DNA from: Rachicladosporium sp. CCFEE 5018
Lineage: Eukaryota > Ascomycota > Dothideomycetes > Cladosporiales > Cladosporiaceae
Assembly (NCBI GenBank): GCA_002077045.2
Contig: KZ111141.1
Coordinates: forward strand, 857,702-921,701
DNA length: 64,000 nucleotides
Reading direction: 5' to 3'
Each line of letters begins with the position of its first letter. The stretch's first letter is position 1. A program made the position numbers and the translations under genes. The notes beneath the pieces were generated by a model. The model saw only the letters and a list, made by a program, of their open reading frames with translations. It searched no databases and was not told the origin of the DNA. This document shows, one piece after another, positions 10,568 to 20,772 of the stretch.

Positions 10568-11944
10568 GGCTAGTCTTGGGGGTACAAATGCTCTTTGGCT
10601 TGGCTGTCAACTGGTAGTGATTGAGACGAAGTACTCGTGAAGTCGACTTGCGCGGAACATGTAGAGATTGAGGGGAGACGAGAAGGAACTGCTACAGTCG
10701 TCACACAAGCGCTCTTACCATGCGGCCTCGAGGAGTGGCGTTATTCTAGACTCTTTTTCAGCCTCGCCAATATTCCGACTGCTCGTTCTTATCTTCCCGT
10801 ACTTCCAGTGCCCAGCTGCATCGAGGTGCATCCTGGAAGCCCTGTACCTCGAGCTCAGCACCACAAGATTCGTGCGCTCGTACTATGCTGACCTCGTCAA
10901 GTACTCGCTATGCAGATACTCCCGGCCGTTCTGTGCTAACAGGGTCGCAAAGAAGGCAAAGTGTAAGGCTGAGAGCGCCACGTTGAGCCTTCTCATGCGA
11001 GACTTGGATGTATCGTACATGTACTCCTGCGGTTTTGCGTCCGTGCGGCTTCATACCGCTAAGGCCTAATCGAGGTTGCTTGGCGTGATGTCAGAGACTC
11101 TTAGCAGATAGCCTCTATCTCTCTAGAAGACATGTATAACGTTCACAATCTCGCTGTAGCGATCGATAACAACAATTGACGGACCGAAAGCAGATATAGG
11201 GTGTTTCTTATACCGTGGCGAACCTATGAACCCTGTGTTTGACTTTATCCAAGCTGCTATTCGTTCTCTACACTGGCTGGAAAGATGGAGCAATAGGGGA
11301 TAGCAGCAATGGAATGATCAAGATCAGGAACTATATAGCTCCTACGTCTACCATATGCCCTTCATGAGGAAGAGGGACAGCTGAAGAACAGGCAAGGACT
11401 GGTGCAAAGATTACATCGACGCTGTTGGCAAATTGAACGTAGAGTGGACCGGAGAGCGTCCCGCAACACTGTGTGTCTCCCCATACAGTGATGGACGTTA
11501 ACATTTACAGTATCACTTCTACCCTATTCCTCCTACCTTACTCTCATCATTGCCGAGTACTTACTCTCGCATGCTTACTCTACACCGGAGCACTCATAGG
11601 AACGCCATGGCGTCCTGGAGAGACGACCGGATCCCAACGACAGATGTGATGCGCGTGCCGCGACACAGTGGCCTCTTGCCGTCGCTGCAGCATACCACAA
11701 TGGCAGCCCCAGGAAATGCTTCGAAAGTCACGAGAAGCTGGTTCAGTCAGCACAAGCAACGTCTCTATTGCCATTAGGTGCACGGCGTCCCGATATACCG
11801 GTCTGGAATCCACGAGCAGCACCGGGGCACGTGTATTTCCAAGTGCACGAAGTAGGCTTCGATGAATATGGAAACCAGGCGAGACGGCTTGGCGAGCTCA
11901 CCAGGACGAGTGCCCTCCTTAATTCATATCACACTGATTAGGAG
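10568..11944. other. Gene-poor intergenic region
   Basis: This 1.4-kb region separates the Mid2-like gene and the Iwr1 gene. A 133-codon frame at 10668-11069 (plus) and shorter frames on both strands show no motifs and irregular codon use. A missing 5' exon of the Mid2-like gene may lie at its left edge. Confidence 0.45.
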
Positions 11945-13169
11945 TCAGTCCTCGTCGTCCGCAGAGACCGCAAGATTCCGATGCTTGAAAGCGACATATT
12001 TTGCGAATTGGGCAGGCATTCCTTTCACTGCGAGATCATCGCCCAGAGCCTCTGCGTTGTCCTCATCGCTCCAGTGAGCCTTATCGTATTGCTCGTCGTC
12101 GGAACCAGCATGATGCCGATAGCCATATGCGCCGCGATCGAATTCATCCTCCGATGCTAGCTCATCAGAAGGATAATCTGCACCATAATGATCCTCAGCT
12201 GCAAGCATAGAGTCAGTCAATGTCTTCAGCGTCGACTTAATAGTCATTCATACCGTTTTCGTCTTCCTCATCGTCGACTTCGAGATCGACGTCTTCTTCC
12301 TGCTCCATGAGCTCCTCCCATAGCTTCTCGTCGTATTCACTGATCACGAGGTAGCCAATGTTTTCAAGGCTTGCTTGAGGTCCTTGGGCATCGTCCATGG
12401 GCTCATCAATGTCGTTTGCGGCTAAGACATAGGTGTCAAACACATGATCAGAATCAGGGCCAACATCCATAGCATCGCCAAGGTGTGATGGCATCACTTC
12501 CGGAGTTTGCGATTGTCGCGCTTCGTGTAGAGCCTTTGCTCGCGCACCAGATAATCGTGGTTTCACCTTGACTTCTGGCCTCGGCGTCTTCGCGATCTCC
12601 TCTAGGGCATGCGAGTGTGCTTCCTGAGCTAGCAGCTCGTACTTCTTACGTTCGGCTGCGAGCTGCGAGTGCATGAGAGTAGGTTGTGGAGCGTCAGAGA
12701 GTTGCATAGCATCGCCATTTCGTTGTGCAGTACCTCTACCAGCTCGCTTGAGCGGAGATGAAGTCGAGACATCGCGTGTAGCAGCAGAACGACCAGGAGA
12801 AGTTACATGCGGAATCTGAGCCCTTTGCTCGACCACAGTAGCAATCACAGGGCTTGATTTAGCAGGATGCCTCGCGCTCGTGGCTCGTTGACTCGACCTG
12901 ACGCCGTTCGATTGCTTGAGATGGAAGACCCTCCTTGATGTTCTCGAAAGTGCAGGAAAAGATGAGCGTCGACTCTGACCCGTTCCGGCGTTGGAAGCGC
13001 TCTCACAGATGTCGATAGAGTCCTGCTTGCGGATGTATTTGAGTCGATGTGTCGACTCGTCGTCTTCTTGTGCCTCGAGCTTCCGCTTGGACCTGCGCTC
13101 GACGACGAGAGCATCCGGTGGTAGCTCATCGCGGCGGCGCTGCAGGCGCACGACTCCAGGACCGTTCAT
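11945..13169 (-). CDS. IWR1: Iwr1-like RNA polymerase II nuclear import factor
   Basis: Exons 13169-12254 and 12198-11945 join across a 55-nt intron (donor GTATGA, branch CTGAC, acceptor CAG) to 389 residues. The C-terminal half holds the Iwr1 signature: an IGYLVI segment, a very acidic EEDVDLEVDDEEDE stretch, then AEDHYGADYPSDE and EDEFDRGAYGYR, followed by acidic SDDE/SDED motifs. The N-terminus is rich in basic residues, which fits the import signal of this family. In yeast, Iwr1 binds assembled RNA polymerase II in the cytoplasm and escorts it into the nucleus. The gene is divergent from the deadenylase gene. Confidence 0.88.
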
Positions 13170-13756
13170 GGTGGCTCGGATCCGTGTAAGTAAGCTGAAA
13201 TCGGATGAGGATGGGATGCAGTCTTCTGGACTTCACTGCATCCAATCCACCATGGATCGAGCCGCTTTTCTACGGAGCAATCAACACGCTCCACGAAGCA
13301 ATGTGTATTGTGTTATTCCAGATAGTTTGTAGGTGTTGATCTGGGGAAGTCGAAGGTTCGGTATGCCGAAAGCGGGTAACCGGGCCCGACGAACAGCTTC
13401 ATAACCCTGATCCCTAACATATACCTTCGGTGTCTCCTTCCCTACAATCGATCAGCGCAAGCCTCCACCTTACCGAAAGGATTGCGCGAGAGGTGTCTCA
13501 AGTCATTGAAAGCATCGCGCACCTACATTCGCGCAGAATCGCATGTGAGATCTAGTGTGCTCATAGCAATCACGCTGCACCTCTCCGCTTCTCCGTGGCG
13601 ATGCAGTCTGCTACAATACACACACCAAAGTAAGTATCGCAGCACGCGACCTCTCCTTCTATATCTGCGACTTCGACGTCTTCGCTTTACATTCCACAGG
13701 CTTTCGTACGAGGCTCGGATGACAGCGCGCCTGCAGTGCGCAAGGAAGTAGCCAAC
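13170..13756. other. Divergent promoter region
   Basis: About 590 bp lie between the Iwr1 start (minus) and the deadenylase start (plus). The right part holds a GTAAGT-to-CACAG intron-like element (13630-13699) that could be an intron in the deadenylase 5' leader. A frame open from the acceptor runs into the coding frame, but the visible upstream ATG (13601) does not join it in phase. Confidence 0.45.
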
Positions 13757-15640
13757 ATGGACGTCAACAAGACCTCTTTCTACCCACTCATTCTGGACAT
13801 CCTTGCCGACATCTCCGAGAGCCACTTCGTTGCTTTCGACCTCGAGCTGTCCGGGGTACCAGTGAAGCAGACGGGGACCAAGCGCCGAGTAGGGAGGGCG
13901 ACCTTGCAAGAGCGCTACACCGAGGTTAAGGAGGCGGCTGAGAAGTATACTATCCTGCAGATCGGTCTCACTTGTGTGACCGAGGATGTTGAGACCGGCA
14001 AGTACATTTGCAAGCCGTACAACTTCGAGCTCACACCCTTGGTCGATGTGCCAGGCCTAGACCTCGAGCGAGATTTTTCATTCTCTTCGAGCGCTGTTGA
14101 TTTCCTGAACCGCGTTGGCTATGACTTCAGTAAGCCTTTCAATATCGGCATTCCGTATCTGGGACCGGAGGAAGCACAACAGGCCAGGGAGAGCCACGCG
14201 AATCGGCAAGACAAGAGCGCCATACAGGATCTGCAGCTCAAAGAGAGTGATGTGGAGTCCCTCGCTCTACTGCAACGCGTCCGCACTGAGATCAACACTT
14301 GGCTCGCAGATGGCTCGCCCGAAGCCGAGAGCTACATTACTATCGCTCCGATTGCGACGGGCTCGCTGGGTGAAGAAGCGCCCGAGATGACCAGATTTGA
14401 GCGTAGGCTCATACATCAAATTGTCAGAGCAGAGTATCCACGACTGGTCACGGTGTCCCGTCGAGGTGGCATTCAGATCGTTCACTTTGACGCGGATCGT
14501 GAAGCTCGCATACTTGCTGATCGCAAAACTGAGCTCAAGGAGCGTATTGGGCGGCAGAAAGGCTTCTCTTGGATCATCGAGTCGCTTCTAGGTGTTGACA
14601 TTTCGAACTTCAATCTCAGGCTCTGCGCTACAGATCGCGAGACCGGCGAGGCTGTGTGCGCATACATGGATGAGTATAATGCCCACTTCCACCGAGCAGA
14701 GTTCAAGTTGCGGAGCAGACCACGGATCATGGTCGGTCACAATTGCTTCCTAGATCTCGTCTACATCTACAGGACCTTCATCGGCGCCCTGCCCGAGACT
14801 GTGGACGAGTTCTCGAAGCTCATGCACAAGCACTGGCCGCTGATAGTGGATACGAAATACATGGCTACTCACAATTGCGGCGACATTAACCCTGCCTCAT
14901 CTCTTGAAGAGATCGCAACTCAGCTCGAGCACTCGGAAATTCATATCGACGAGTTAGACCCACTACATAGCAAATACCGAGATGTTCAGGTCTTCCACGA
15001 GGCAGGCTTTGACAGCTGGCTCACCGCACAGATCGCGATCAGACTGTCGATGAAGCTCGAGCGGGAAGGCGCATATGTGGAAGACATTGACGACGAGCAA
15101 GGTGGTGTAGAGCTCGGTAATCATATGCGGAAGCCAAGTATTGTCAGCAGCGCAGTGGCAACCGGTCAGGGCCTGCTCTCTGCTGCTGTCAAGGCATTCA
15201 CTCTCGGCAGCGCAGGACCTGCGACTGGACCTCGCGATGCTTCCAACGTCAAAGATGCCCAAGTTACATCTACCAGTAACGAGACACCGCAAGCCAAAAA
15301 GTCCTATGCTCAAGCTTCAATCCCGATCCCTCAGAAGACTCCGACGAAATCTGCCAACGCTTCGCTGTCCCTCTCGCCGCAAGCTCAAGCTTTCGTGCCA
15401 TCGTCTCTCGGCAACAACTGGATGACAGGCGGTGATCCTTCGATCGGCGCAGTCGCGGAAGACGACTTGTTCAAGATCGACCCGAACAAGAAGGCAGGCT
15501 ATCAGCCTACAGACCAAGAGCTGCGAGGCATCGAAGGCGGTATGCCACGCTTCACTGCAGACTTCTGGCGCGTGTACGGCAATCGAATGAGGGTGTTCGG
15601 GACTGAAGAAGGAGTCTGCGTGTTGCAGGGAGGCGAGTAA
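13757..15640 (+). CDS. PARN/CAF1-family 3'-5' exoribonuclease (deadenylase), 627 residues
   Basis: This is a single long exon. The DEDDh nuclease residues are all visible: D28 and E30 in FDLELSG, D333 in GHNCFLDLVY, and H414/D419 in FHEAGFDSW. The order and spacing match the PARN-type CAF1 family, with a long insertion between the first and second motifs as in PARN. These enzymes shorten poly(A) tails or trim the 3' ends of non-coding RNAs. A Ser/Pro-rich linker (about 460-560) precedes a conserved-looking C-terminal block ending in a PRFTADFWRVYGNRMRVFG-like segment. The start at ATG 13757 places the first motif at the usual distance. An upstream exon is possible because the frame is open from 13700. 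Confidence 0.88.
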   Translation: MDVNKTSFYPLILDILADISESHFVAFDLELSGVPVKQTGTKRRVGRATLQERYTEVKEAAEKYTILQIGLTCVTEDVETGKYICKPYNFELTPLVDVPGLDLERDFSFSSSAVDFLNRVGYDFSKPFNIGIPYLGPEEAQQARESHANRQDKSAIQDLQLKESDVESLALLQRVRTEINTWLADGSPEAESYITIAPIATGSLGEEAPEMTRFERRLIHQIVRAEYPRLVTVSRRGGIQIVHFDADREARILADRKTELKERIGRQKGFSWIIESLLGVDISNFNLRLCATDRETGEAVCAYMDEYNAHFHRAEFKLRSRPRIMVGHNCFLDLVYIYRTFIGALPETVDEFSKLMHKHWPLIVDTKYMATHNCGDINPASSLEEIATQLEHSEIHIDELDPLHSKYRDVQVFHEAGFDSWLTAQIAIRLSMKLEREGAYVEDIDDEQGGVELGNHMRKPSIVSSAVATGQGLLSAAVKAFTLGSAGPATGPRDASNVKDAQVTSTSNETPQAKKSYAQASIPIPQKTPTKSANASLSLSPQAQAFVPSSLGNNWMTGGDPSIGAVAEDDLFKIDPNKKAGYQPTDQELRGIEGGMPRFTADFWRVYGNRMRVFGTEEGVCVLQGGE

Positions 15641-16058
15641 CGTGGTCGGATGAGATGGCGAGAGTGGAGGGAGTGGAGCTGAGCTTCAAGTCTTCTGCGG
15701 GCTGTGCGATAGGTGAGAGCTACCCTATACAGTCATGCAAATGACATTTCACTCACAGAAACCGCACTATGTGGGCGAGCTTGCCTAATGCGGAAGCTCG
15801 AGGCTTATCAGCGACCTCGCCCCGCTCGCTTCACGGACGATCGTTCATTACTGCAACGACAATACGCCGGACTGACATGATGTGCATGTAATAATCAGTC
15901 GCTGCATTTGCCGACGCTGGATGGTACAGTATATCGGTCGGTTTTCTCCTTTCCTCTCAACATGAACATTTCCTCACCCAAACTGCAGTCCATCAGATCT
16001 CCACACTTACCTGCTCTACATTGACCCTCAGCCCATACCTCTACACACGCCCGACAAG
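15641..16058. other. Intergenic
   Basis: This 418-bp interval lies between two genes on the plus strand. It contains pyrimidine-rich tracts just before the hydrolase start, as is common in fungal promoters. No gene is seen. Confidence 0.5.
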
Positions 16059-16946
16059 ATGGCAGACTCCAAGCAGACCCACATCGGCAATGCTACCAAT
16101 TTCTGGCTTCATTCACATGAAAGTGGCTACGATCTTTCGCGCCCTTCGTCATCTTCCGCACCCTCACCGCGCCTCCAAATCTCCACGACCACGGATCAAA
16201 TTACCGTCGATCCAGCAAAATCCGCACTGATCGTCATCGACATGCAGAACTTCTTCCTCTCGCCCGCGCTTGGTCGAGGCACCGGCGGCGCAGGGCACAA
16301 GGCCAAGGATCAGCTAGTCCGGCATGCGGTCCCAGGAGCACGGAAAGCGGGCGTGAGAGTGCTCTGGGTGAACTGGGGTCTGACCGAAAAGGGAGTAAAC
16401 GAGATGCCACCAGGTGTGAAAAAAGCGTTCGGGTCCCCAGGCAAGTATGAAAAGGCGCACGAGGGCAATAAGAGCGCGAAACACTACAACGGCTTGGGAA
16501 GCGAGATGGGCACAGTCCAGGATCCGGATACAGGCAAGGTCATCGAAGCTGGGAAGTTGCTGATGCGCGATCAGTGGAACTCTGCGCTACAACCTCCTTT
16601 GGACGAGCTATGGGAGGAGGGATCAAAGCTGTCGGAGCTGCCTGATGTCTGGGTCCACAAGAACCGTATGTCTGCTCTATGGGGTTCTGGCACAGATCTT
16701 GAGTTGTATCTGCAAAAGGAGGGCATTACGACGCTTTTCTTCACGGGCGTCAACACTGACCAGTGTGTTGGCGGGACGCTGCAGGATGCTTACTCTAAGG
16801 GGTACGATTGCATCTTGCTGGGAGATGGATGTGGCACAACAAGTCCAGGCTATGCTCAGCAGTGCATGGAGTATAATGGGGCGGGCACTTGGGGTTTCCT
16901 AGCGACTTGTGAAAAGTTTGCTGAGGGATGCGCAAAGGTGCAGTAG
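16059..16946 (+). CDS. Isochorismatase-family cysteine hydrolase, 295 residues
   Basis: This is a single exon. The catalytic triad of the cysteine hydrolase (isochorismatase-like) fold is visible: D61 in ALIVIDMQNFF, K201 in WVHKNRMSAL and C236 in GVNTDQCVGGT, followed by the usual LQDAYSKGYD helix. Members hydrolyse isochorismate, nicotinamide, N-carbamoyl compounds and related amides. An N-terminal extension of about 50 residues and a middle insertion (about 110-165) distinguish this fungal group, whose substrate I cannot name. No signal peptide is evident, so a cytosolic location is likely. The start ATG has a good purine context. Confidence 0.88.
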   Translation: MADSKQTHIGNATNFWLHSHESGYDLSRPSSSSAPSPRLQISTTTDQITVDPAKSALIVIDMQNFFLSPALGRGTGGAGHKAKDQLVRHAVPGARKAGVRVLWVNWGLTEKGVNEMPPGVKKAFGSPGKYEKAHEGNKSAKHYNGLGSEMGTVQDPDTGKVIEAGKLLMRDQWNSALQPPLDELWEEGSKLSELPDVWVHKNRMSALWGSGTDLELYLQKEGITTLFFTGVNTDQCVGGTLQDAYSKGYDCILLGDGCGTTSPGYAQQCMEYNGAGTWGFLATCEKFAEGCAKVQ

Positions 16947-17224
16947 AGGAACAACGGAGTCGATGCAAGTATACGCAACGACACTGATACCAGAGGCTCG
17001 CTGCTCTTCGACTGAGCCTCTGTGTGGCCGCCACTAAGGAAGGAGCGATGGAGGGTTTGCGCTCCTTCCACTTGAGCGCAGCCACGCCAGCTTCCTGACC
17101 CTCGAATTTACCACTGTCCTCACTACTTCCAAACATCCAAGAAGAAAAGTTATCTTTCGCGGGGCCATCAATCTGCATTACTGCTTTCACCCTAGATTTT
17201 CACACTTCGCTCGTCCGTTCTGGG

Positions 17225-18529
17225 ATGATGTCCCACGCCAATACTCTCAACACAGGCCTTACAGCAACGAATTCACCAATGTCCGTGAGTGCCTTTCCGG
17301 AGCAGCCACTTGCTGAGGCCGAAGTTCCTGCGATTCTGCAGAATATTCGTCAGCCTTCCACAGAATTGCCTACGGATGTTGTCGTCGCCCAGAACGCAGC
17401 CATGGACGGCGTTGTGACCTTTTTGACGGATCAGAGTGACAGCTTAGGGATTACTTCGATCGATGAGCAGGCGGTCCGACCGAGACAGCCAACGCCACCA
17501 ACTACAGCGATCGCCACGGACGGCCCAAGTCCAGGAAGCGAAGGCGCGGCCAAAGCGATTTATCGCGACGATGTGATCGATCTCACCGATGACGCTGAGC
17601 CGTCGTCAGCATTGCCGACTGCGCTAATCAAACCTCAGGAGAACAGCGCGACGAAGCGCAAACGTGCAAACGACGATCACGATGTTGCAACACCTGCCAG
17701 CAAGAAGCCAACGCCCTCTGCCAAGCCCTCAGCAAAGGCAGGTGCAGCTCAACCCACGAAGGTGACAGCAAAGGCAGCTGCACCTACACCGACGAAGGTA
17801 GTGGCAAAGCCGGTGAACAGAGGTGCAGTCACTCCGATCAAGCCCAAGACTGTCGCGAAGACACCAACAAAGTCTTCGGTCGCTTCAGCGCTTGCTGCCT
17901 CGCCTACAACACCTACGACACTCCCACAACAGCGCACAGCTGCCAACTCAGCTCTGAGCACCCCTACGCCCGTCACATTGACGCCCCAACGCCTGTTGAA
18001 AGACATCCCCGTGCTCTCACCACGCTACCACAACACCTACAGTTCGCCGCTCAGCACTACACCTCTCAAGGACCCATCTACATTCAGCCTCAAGCCACCA
18101 TACTGGCAACGCTGGCCCACATCGATGTACACAGCCCTAGCCCAAGAGTTCCGGCGCCAATTCGACGCCGAGCCGTTCGCAGCTGCGCACGGGAAGAGTG
18201 TCGAAGAAGTCGAACACATCTTCCATGCTCTCATCTACGAGCCGCTGCAGAGCCAGTCAGAGAAGGTCCGAAAGGTGTGTCAAGCTAGAGTAGAGAAGCG
18301 GATGAAGTTGCTGAACGACTGTGGGGAGAAGTTGCGCAAGTGGGACATTGGTAAATCGAGAGTCACTGCGGAGCTGTATGGTGTGAAGGAAGGTGTCGTG
18401 GTGTTCGTCAACGAGAAAGGAGAGGAGATTGAGGCTGTGTTCGGGAGGCTGGGGATGGCGGCTCAGGAGTATATCAAGGGCTTGGCGAGCGAGGGGGACT
18501 GGGCTAAGTTGACTGGTGGGGTGGAGTGA
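17225..18529 (+). CDS. Uncharacterised nuclear-type protein with a SUMO-interacting motif, 434 residues
   Basis: I do not recognise a family. The first 280 residues are low-complexity, rich in Ala, Pro, Thr and Lys, with a basic cluster KRKR (likely nuclear localisation) and a textbook SUMO-interacting motif DDVIDLTDD at about residues 114-122. Alternating TPTK/AKA repeats follow and resemble histone H1-like tails. The C-terminal 150 residues look folded: PPYWQRWPTSMYTALAQEF opens a helix-rich segment, and the end alternates charged helices and a hydrophobic VVVFVNEKG strand. A chromatin or DNA-repair role would fit but is inference from composition and the SIM alone. Confidence 0.7.
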   Translation: MMSHANTLNTGLTATNSPMSVSAFPEQPLAEAEVPAILQNIRQPSTELPTDVVVAQNAAMDGVVTFLTDQSDSLGITSIDEQAVRPRQPTPPTTAIATDGPSPGSEGAAKAIYRDDVIDLTDDAEPSSALPTALIKPQENSATKRKRANDDHDVATPASKKPTPSAKPSAKAGAAQPTKVTAKAAAPTPTKVVAKPVNRGAVTPIKPKTVAKTPTKSSVASALAASPTTPTTLPQQRTAANSALSTPTPVTLTPQRLLKDIPVLSPRYHNTYSSPLSTTPLKDPSTFSLKPPYWQRWPTSMYTALAQEFRRQFDAEPFAAAHGKSVEEVEHIFHALIYEPLQSQSEKVRKVCQARVEKRMKLLNDCGEKLRKWDIGKSRVTAELYGVKEGVVVFVNEKGEEIEAVFGRLGMAAQEYIKGLASEGDWAKLTGGVE

Positions 18530-19040
18530 GGTGGGTGCGATTGTTATGTGCCGTACCGTCGGCAGTGTAACAACCTGACAAGGGTACGCACGAGTTTCGT
18601 TTTGGCGACGCAGGTGCTGACGCTGGAGGCTCGAGCGGAGGGTGCGATCGTGTATGGCGCTTCGGATCTGTGGCATGGCCGCTTTCTTAGTAGATGGCGA
18701 CGTATAAGTGAAGTGTCCTGTACGGCACTGTAAGAAGACAGAACATATGCATGACGGCGAGACAGAAGAACGCGAATTTCAAACTCAACTCATTGTATCT
18801 TCTGTCCCAATGCAAACCAACATTCCGTTGTCAGGATCCAGTGCACTCCGGTAACTTGAAGACAATCGCAGCGGTGCCTTGGTCAGATCCGTCACGTCAA
18901 CAGGAAGCTTCATTAGTCCCGTATCATACAGCCTATCGTACATTGATACCCACTTCTAAGGAAAGCTGCCTTAGCCTGTAGTCCAATGCATGGGTATACC
19001 GTAACACCCTACCAAATCACCAAACTCTGTTCGCACCAAC
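18530..19040. other. Intergenic between convergent genes
   Basis: This 511-bp interval lies between convergent genes. No gene or repeat is visible. Confidence 0.5.
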
Positions 19041-19247
19041 TTAATTCACACGCTTGCTACCCTCCAATCCCTTACCACGGCGAGAGCGTGAGCTGGGTTT
19101 CTTCGGCGGCGATTTCCACTTCTGCCTCGAACCATCCCACTCAGGACGTCCGTTAGGGCCGTTGGGAGGTCCCTTGTACGCGGGTCCGGGGTCCGAGTTT
19201 GAGAGAAACGCAGCAGAGCCTAGTGGGGCGCCTTGATACGAGGGTCC
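19041..19247 (-). other. Open frame continuing after the in-frame TAG of the INO80F gene
   Basis: Directly after the TAG at 19250-19248 the same frame stays open for 68 codons to TAA at 19043-19041. The encoded segment contains GPAYKGPPNGPNGRPEWDG and a basic tail RSRRGKGLEGSKRVN. Its Pro/Gly-rich composition continues that of the upstream protein, and the basic tail looks like a genuine C-terminus. A 63-nt in-frame intron (GTCGGT... TTAG|GGA, 19310-19248) would remove the TAG. Confidence 0.5.
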
Positions 19248-20057
19248 CTAACCCTGCACCTGGCCCCCTCCAAATCCTGGATCTCCTTGCTCGCCTGATC
19301 TCGAACCGACGCGGCTTCGGTTGCCTTCTTGAGGTGGGGCGGCGTAGCCGTTCGCGTAGGGTTGCGGTGGCCCAGGGAGCGGCGCCCGGGTCATGCCATA
19401 GCCGGGCGGAGGCACGCCGTCTGGGTTTGGGGTGCCGAATTGTGGGGCGTTAGTAGTTTGAGGCACGCCGTATTGGCCGTTGGAAAGCACCTGGCCGTGG
19501 TAGAGAGGTGGTGGAGGAGGAAGTGGGGTTGCGTTTGGAGGGAGAGCGGGCGGCGGAGGGTAGCTGGCTAAAGGCTGTAGAGGTGGAGCTGGACCTGGCG
19601 CATGCGATGGTGGAGCGGCGTTGGAGGTACGGCGGCGCTTAGCCAGATGTGGTCGGTCGCGCGGTGGCTTGTCCGGAGTCAGTCTACCTGCGTAGTGAAG
19701 CATGTGCAAGGCGGATCCACTCACTGTGCCCACGCCCTCCCCGCCATCACTTCCTCCCTCACTTCCCTCGAAGTCTCCACCCATGCGCTTTGCCATTTGC
19801 TCCAGCAAGAAAGCCCTCTCTAGTCGCATCTTGAGGATCGCGCGATTCAGCCTGACCTGCCGAGTGCGAGACTCCTCGTTCGCAGCCTCGATCTCGTTCA
19901 GTCGGCGCTTCAGCTGAATACATTTACGGTAGTAAGCCTTCTCTACGCTGGGAGCGAGAGGGGTGTTCGGAGGTGGTGGGAAGTCGATGGGGATTTGGTG
20001 GTCGGGAGGTGGTGGCGGCCCTTGGGCGTGGGAAGGGGGAGGAGGGAGGCCAGCCAT
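19248..20057 (-). CDS. INO80F-domain protein (Nht1-like), frame closed by TAG
   Basis: The visible frame encodes 269 residues. A Pro-rich N-terminus is followed by a strongly charged helix (about residues 40-92) beginning AYYRKCIQLKRRLNEIEAAN and ending KMRLERAFLLEQM, the signature of the INO80 complex subunit F domain found in animal TFPT/INO80F and in fungal Nht1-like proteins. It probably forms a coiled coil that docks into the INO80 chromatin remodeller. A nuclear-type basic cluster AKRRRTS follows at about 140, and the rest is Pro/Gly-rich. The frame ends at a TAG that is followed by 68 further in-frame codons, so the true C-terminus is probably at 19041. The domain call is good; the complex assignment is inference. 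Confidence 0.72.
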   Translation of the reverse strand: MAGLPPPPSHAQGPPPPPDHQIPIDFPPPPNTPLAPSVEKAYYRKCIQLKRRLNEIEAANEESRTRQVRLNRAILKMRLERAFLLEQMAKRMGGDFEGSEGGSDGGEGVGTVSGSALHMLHYAGRLTPDKPPRDRPHLAKRRRTSNAAPPSHAPGPAPPLQPLASYPPPPALPPNATPLPPPPPLYHGQVLSNGQYGVPQTTNAPQFGTPNPDGVPPPGYGMTRAPLPGPPQPYANGYAAPPQEGNRSRVGSRSGEQGDPGFGGGQVQG

Positions 20058-20772
20058 GGTTGTGAGAGGAGTGGGTGAGTCGGGGAAAGATGATGCCTGC
20101 GCAGCAGAGTATCACGGCTCTCTAGCCAAGTAATCAAAGAAGTCAGTATCTTGTACTTGTAGCAGGTGCCTTCACATGTCAATCGCTCCAGAGGTCGCGA
20201 CTACCTGTGCCATATCCAGCATCACCAGATCTCGCCGCCCGTATACGCCAAGCCTCTCGAACGTCCACTACAAAACTTCCCTCCCCATGCTTCTCTTCCT
20301 TCCCCTCACCAACGCATCCATACTAGACAGTACATCTCAGCCCCAGCGCCTGCGACAGCGTTATGCTGCTCCAGACTCTTTGCTGGGATTCAATGGCTCG
20401 TTATGCGATACTGAGATGCGGAGAAGAAGGACTTTACCGTCTACGGAACCATAAGAGCTGGCCATGCATCTTGTTACAAGCCGTTGCGTGGGCGGCGTCA
20501 GAGGGGCCGGACATACATTCGATTGGAAAACATTTTCGGGTATTAGGATGCTCCAGGATTGCTTCCACGCAATCGGTGAAAGCTTGCCAGCGTGGACAAT
20601 TCCGCAGGTATGGCAACGAAGCACATAGCAAACAAGGTGAGTCTGGCAGCACGTGTGGAGCATAGCATGAGATCTTCGCCAGCCTCAGCATCTCGCACCG
20701 GAAGGTCTTTCATCTTGCAAGTATGCTTTTATACATTCATAGCGAAGAAAATTGCAAAATTTCATGCTCTAC
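20058..20772. other. Intergenic, tandem genes
   Basis: About 700 bp separate two minus-strand genes. Overlapping 100-codon frames occur on both strands at 20361-20665, which is expected by chance in this composition. A canonical donor (GTAAGT) directly after the last codons of the upstream gene raises the possibility of a further small 3' exon. Confidence 0.45.

Noticed and set aside
13601..13700. Upstream first exon for the deadenylase (ATG 13601 with GTAAGT intron)
   Set aside because: The exon ends in the wrong phase to join the coding frame, so I kept ATG 13757 and note a possible leader intron.
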